A stretch of DNA of 22,731 nt from Candidatus Parvarchaeota archaeon UBA446. Lineage in GTDB: Archaea > Nanobdellota > Nanobdellia > Parvarchaeales > Parvarchaeaceae. A model generated the notes under the pieces. The model saw only the letters and a program-made list of their open reading frames with translations, was not told the DNA's origin and did not search any database. Where the stretch lies: positions 1-22,731 of the forward strand of contig DARG01000010.1 of NCBI GenBank assembly GCA_002503215.1, written 5' to 3'. Positions 20,114-22,731 of this stretch are shown here, piece by piece. Position numbers and translations under genes: made by a program. Each line of letters begins with the position of its first letter. Within the stretch, counting starts at the first letter, position 1.

Positions 20114-21104
20114 GGTCTGTCTAAACTCGGACGCCAATCCAAGTATAAAAATATCTGATAATGGTCTGTGCAGCATATGCGAGATATACAGGACGAATTT
20201 CAATCGCTCTTCCCTTGAAGAAGAGAAAGAATTTTTTGAGTCTTTCATCGGAAACGGCAAAAAATATGATATCATGGCTGGAATATCTGGCGGAAAGGAC
20301 AGCAGCGCAATGCTCTATACTCTGAAAAAAATGGGATTTAAGCCACTTGCGTTTACTTTTGATATCGGTTATTACCCGATGCACGAGTTCTCACGAGCAA
20401 GAGCTGTGGCAAAAACACTCGGAGTAGACTATGAAGTTATAGACATACGTAAGTATCTAAACCGCAATGATGTAAATGCATACAGAAGGACAGCCGAGTT
20501 ATATTCAAAACGCTGTTCGCATGAGCTCAGTGAGGAATTCAGGCGCATATATCTGGACGAACGCAGATACTATTCGATCAAAAGTTCAAGCTCATTGCCA
20601 GTAGTACGAACATGTCAGTTGTGCAGGCGTGCAGTTATAAGAGGTTATTACTCTGAAGCGAAAAAGCGGAAGATACCATTGGTCGCTCTGGCAATAAATG
20701 AATGGGCAGGGCTTAGTCAAGACTACCACGACAAAAGAGGATATGTATTCTCTTCTATGCGCAGGCTAAAACCCTCAATAAAAGAAGGACCTGTCCATGT
20801 CGTGCATGTGCCATTCATGCTGAGAAGAAAACTTTCGGAAACACGGCAGATACTTAAAAAGATAGGCTGGAATCTGCCCCAGGGGGAGGAGCTTATCGAA
20901 TCCAATTCTAACTCGTGCCTTTTTGCAAGAGCCGCAGAGACAAAAGCGACAAGACTCTTAGGGTTTCATCCGGATACTCCTCGTATCTCAAGAGAGATAA
21001 CTGTGGGTTTTATAACAAAAGAGCAGGGACGCGGTGCCTTAAACAAGATCCACCGCTCTAAATATTCTGTGGGTAGCGTTCTATCGATGGCGAAGATAAT
21101 CTGA
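20103..21104 (+). CDS. PP-loop ATP pyrophosphatase with zinc ribbon and likely Fe-S cysteines
   Basis: 333 residues. N-terminal Cys3/Cys6 and Cys23/Cys26 (ECKVC ... GLCSIC) form a zinc ribbon as in N-acetyl sugar amidotransferases (WbpG-like) and TtuA/NcsA-type tRNA thiolases. PP-loop SGGKDSS (62-68) activates a substrate by adenylation. Cys171-x2-Cys174 (RTCQLCRRAVIRGYY) plus Cys272 (NSNSCLF) have the spacing of the three Cys that hold the [4Fe-4S] cluster in TtuA/TtcA sulfurtransferases. Two readings remain: a tRNA or metabolite thiolase, or a WbpG-type amidotransferase; the C-terminal zinc finger of TtuA is missing. The ATG overlaps the IMP cyclohydrolase end and follows GGGTGGG, a ribosome-binding site. 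The gene couple suggests the two products act on related compounds. Confidence 0.72.
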   Translation: MECKVCLNSDANPSIKISDNGLCSICEIYRTNFNRSSLEEEKEFFESFIGNGKKYDIMAGISGGKDSSAMLYTLKKMGFKPLAFTFDIGYYPMHEFSRARAVAKTLGVDYEVIDIRKYLNRNDVNAYRRTAELYSKRCSHELSEEFRRIYLDERRYYSIKSSSSLPVVRTCQLCRRAVIRGYYSEAKKRKIPLVALAINEWAGLSQDYHDKRGYVFSSMRRLKPSIKEGPVHVVHVPFMLRRKLSETRQILKKIGWNLPQGEELIESNSNSCLFARAAETKATRLLGFHPDTPRISREITVGFITKEQGRGALNKIHRSKYSVGSVLSMAKII

Positions 21105-21150
21105 TATCGCAAAAAGGCTTAAAATTATAACAATAAAACGAAAATAGATA

Positions 21151-21903
21151 TTAATTAGTCTTGCATTTTACGCTTCCTAGAACTCTATCGAAACCAGTAT
21201 CTACTGTTTTCAGAGAAGTATTTTCAGACGCTAGTCCAAAGACCATACAAACTGTTTTACCCGTAACTGCTATTGCAATTTTCGCATCTGCAAACGATAA
21301 ATTGTCTATTTGTGGTATTCTTACATTCTTGTAGTTAAGTAAAAAGCCGTTTGTCCCGGAAACATTTACACTAGAGCTGTTTCCGCCGTTTAAATCAAAA
21401 CCTTTTAGATAATCGTTTATCTGTGTAAGATCGGAACCGTTTGAAAGATTTGTTGGGAGGGGAAAGTCGGTGACTACTACAACATTTACATTTTTAATAA
21501 GTTTTGTTATCGTGCCGAGACTTAAATTCTTAGAAACTGCCCCTGATATAAAACCAGGTATGTCCCCTATTATCTGTGTGACATATGAATTTGGAAATAT
21601 TATAGCTATAGAGGAATTTGTCAATTCGCTAGATATGCTATGGGATATTGTACTGTTTTGAGAAAGGATTGGTACCCCAGTTACAACAGAAGGAGAAAAT
21701 ATTAACCAGTTTCCCGGATATGAAAAATTTTCACCGTTTGATACAAATGTATTATTTGAAGAAGCTCCTTTAAAGAATGAAGTAACTGACTGACCTATTA
21801 AACCAGCCACCTCTGGTGCGTTTATTCCTATTATATATGTTGATATCAACGAAAATACCACTATTGCTACAATGATATAAAATATTATTTTAAGCGCTCC
21901 CAC
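21151..21903 (-). CDS. Exported membrane-anchored protein of unknown function
   Basis: 250 residues, no family that I can name. The N terminus is one long hydrophobic segment (about 5-27, IIFYIIVAIVVFSLISTYIIGI) that acts as signal anchor; the rest is rich in Ser, Asn, Thr and Val with many N-x-S/T sequons, as in glycosylated archaeal surface proteins. FSYPGNWLIFSPS (about 60-72) faintly recalls the F.YP..W.i..P region of PsbP-like or lipoprotein domains, not enough for a call. Two C-terminal Cys (KTVCMVFG and SVKCKTN) may form a disulfide. Translation starts at GTG, 26 nt after a TATA element, so this seems to be a leaderless mRNA with a GTG start. Converges with the PP-loop gene. Confidence 0.7.
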   Translation of the reverse strand: MGALKIIFYIIVAIVVFSLISTYIIGINAPEVAGLIGQSVTSFFKGASSNNTFVSNGENFSYPGNWLIFSPSVVTGVPILSQNSTISHSISSELTNSSIAIIFPNSYVTQIIGDIPGFISGAVSKNLSLGTITKLIKNVNVVVVTDFPLPTNLSNGSDLTQINDYLKGFDLNGGNSSSVNVSGTNGFLLNYKNVRIPQIDNLSFADAKIAIAVTGKTVCMVFGLASENTSLKTVDTGFDRVLGSVKCKTN

Positions 21904-21923
21904 ATTTAATCTATTAATTTGGA

Positions 21924-21938
21924 GTATAAATATTATAC
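21924..21938 (-). promoter_or_regulatory. Palindromic TATA region of the 21151-21903 gene
   Basis: GTATAA (21924-21929) and TTATAC (21933-21938) are inverted around ATA. On the minus strand ATATTTATA is centred about 26 nt before the GTG at 21903, supporting that start. The symmetry could also let a regulator bind on the TATA box. Confidence 0.5.
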
Positions 21939-21991
21939 TTTTAAGGTTAGATTAAAAGAATACAGAACCAAACAGACTGATGCTGTAAACG

Positions 21992-22006
21992 GCTTCAAGA
22001 TGAAGC
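21992..22006. repeat. Small inverted repeat on the stop codon of the LamG-type gene
   Basis: GCTTCA and TGAAGC are perfect 6-bp arms around AGA, covering the TGA stop of the LamG-type gene; a small hairpin at the end of that message is possible, or chance. Confidence 0.25.
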
Positions 22007-22731
22007 ATAATCACTTGTTGAAAATACATTGTTTGTAGTTAATGCATTTTTATTAGCACTGTAATCTCTTATCGTGCCATTTAGAGGTAACCATAGAAAT
22101 AACAACGCATTAGAGAGTGGTTTGCCTAAAAGCCCCTCTTTGTAGATGCCTGATGCTTCTGCAGAAGTGAGAGCAGAGTCATAGAACTGGAAATCCGAAA
22201 CGTACCCAGATATCGTTGACATACCTATAGAAGGAGTGCACGAACTCGAAAAAATACACGGTGGTCCAGATATAGGATATCCAAGAGTGAGCACCTCTGA
22301 TGAACCTTGACTTGGAAAAGAAATCTTTCCAGTAGTAGCACCTATATAAATGCCATTTACATATAGTACATTCGTTCCGGTTGCGTCGTTATACGACAAA
22401 ATTATATTATACCATTTACCAACGGACGCATTATTTGTACTTGTAACGTCATTAACTTGCCATACACTTCCCAAAAACTTACTGGACATCATACCTAAAG
22501 GACACATTGTACCTCCGTTAGTTATATAAACGAAACACTGATTAGCTTGACCACCAGAAACTGCATTAAAATTTATCCAAACAGATATTGAGTAGTTCTG
22601 ATTCGCTATCCAGTTTACATTTATACCTGAAAGCTGTGGATTTGCTGTACCATAAGTTGTGAATGCACCGTTGAAATCTGCTACGAAAGCTGGTAATGTT
22701 GTTGAGGAAACTGTTCCTGTTATTGTACCGG
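21995..22731 (-). CDS. LamG-type surface protein, 5' end cut off by the window
   Basis: The frame is open to the right edge, so the gene starts outside; 244 residues are visible. They begin GTITGTVSSTTLPAFVADFNG and continue with a concanavalin-like/LamG domain: NYSISVWINFNAVSGG, KWYNIILSYND, VLYVNGIYIGATTGKI, YVSDFQFYDSALTSAE, then WLPLNGTIRDYSANKN near the end. LamG domains bind carbohydrate or protein on cell surfaces. The opening GTITG is nearly the same as the linker between the pilin-type stalk and the propeller in the protein at 9167 (SSGTITGKVG), so the missing N terminus is probably a pilin-like anchor. ATG codons at 22507 and downstream are internal methionines, not the start. Confidence 0.75.
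   Translation of the reverse strand, partial: GTITGTVSSTTLPAFVADFNGAFTTYGTANPQLSGINVNWIANQNYSISVWINFNAVSGGQANQCFVYITNGGTMCPLGMMSSKFLGSVWQVNDVTSTNNASVGKWYNIILSYNDATGTNVLYVNGIYIGATTGKISFPSQGSSEVLTLGYPISGPPCIFSSSCTPSIGMSTISGYVSDFQFYDSALTSAEASGIYKEGLLGKPLSNALLFLWLPLNGTIRDYSANKNALTTNNVFSTSDYASS

Noticed and set aside
19769..20275. 168-codon minus-strand frame opposite the IMP cyclohydrolase and PP-loop genes
   Set aside because: Antisense to two genes with clear catalytic motifs and spanning their junction; no family resemblance.
18481..21115. TGATAGCGATAAAAA (18481) and TGATATCGCAAAAAG (21102) as possible att repeats flanking an island
   Set aside because: Similarity is partial and not part of the tRNA 3' end; too weak for an attachment-site claim.
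1..22731. CRISPR array, insertion sequence, intein or rRNA
   Set aside because: No regularly spaced repeats, no transposase, no intein in RadA, and no rRNA-like sequence seen on either strand.

Overview
The window reads as the chromosome of a small, AT-rich archaeon. RadA recombinase, an RPA with a zinc finger, deoxyhypusine synthase, a Trm112-like protein, a TrmB regulator and class III (type IV pilin-like) signal peptides are all archaeal hallmarks. Many genes have a TATA-like box centred about 25-28 nt before the start codon and no Shine-Dalgarno sequence, which is the layout of leaderless archaeal transcripts. Dense packing, exported proteins starting with a pilin-type SALEYMMTYGWA segment, and a mercury operon suggest an ARMAN/Parvarchaeota-like DPANN archaeon from an acidic, metal-rich habitat. 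That taxonomic placement is inference.

Left part (1-3915): a 2-Cys peroxiredoxin (minus), then a tightly packed minus-strand operon that looks like an unusual mercury-resistance system. In transcription order it encodes a four-helix membrane protein with a buried Cys-Cys pair and a Cys-rich tail, a membrane-anchored thioredoxin (TlpA-like), an ArsR-family regulator with four Cys, and mercuric reductase MerA. A perfect 9-bp-arm palindrome overlaps the operon TATA box.

Middle-left (4000-6605): three genes I do not recognise, two of them tandem paralogues, then a Trm112-like zinc-ribbon protein followed by a UbiE/MenG-like methyltransferase.

Middle (6751-12923): a housekeeping cluster with a stand-alone RAM-domain protein, radA and an Mrp/ApbC Fe-S carrier ATPase; then a pilin-anchored beta-propeller surface protein; then phosphomannomutase/phosphoglucomutase overlapping an RPA gene.

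Middle-right (12925-18336): a minus operon of deoxyhypusine synthase, a single-OB ssDNA-binding-type protein and an EamA transporter; a divergent M16 peptidase; and a DUF929 thiol-disulfide-type exported protein divergent from a double-V4R protein, the two sharing one symmetrically placed TATA element.

Right part (18407-22731): a tRNA-Phe(GAA) with an odd T-loop; a segment with more CGN arginine codons carrying a TrmB-type regulator, a 50-residue Cys/His-rich mini-protein, a stand-alone IMP cyclohydrolase and a PP-loop ATPase with a likely Fe-S cysteine triad; then two surface proteins, the last a LamG-type protein cut by the window edge. That protein shares a GTITG linker with the pilin-propeller protein, which hints at a modular family of pilin-like surface proteins.

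Best candidates for undescribed biology: the mercury operon with its novel importer candidate, the TrmB / mini-protein / IMP cyclohydrolase / PP-loop cluster, and the modular pilin-anchored surface proteins.
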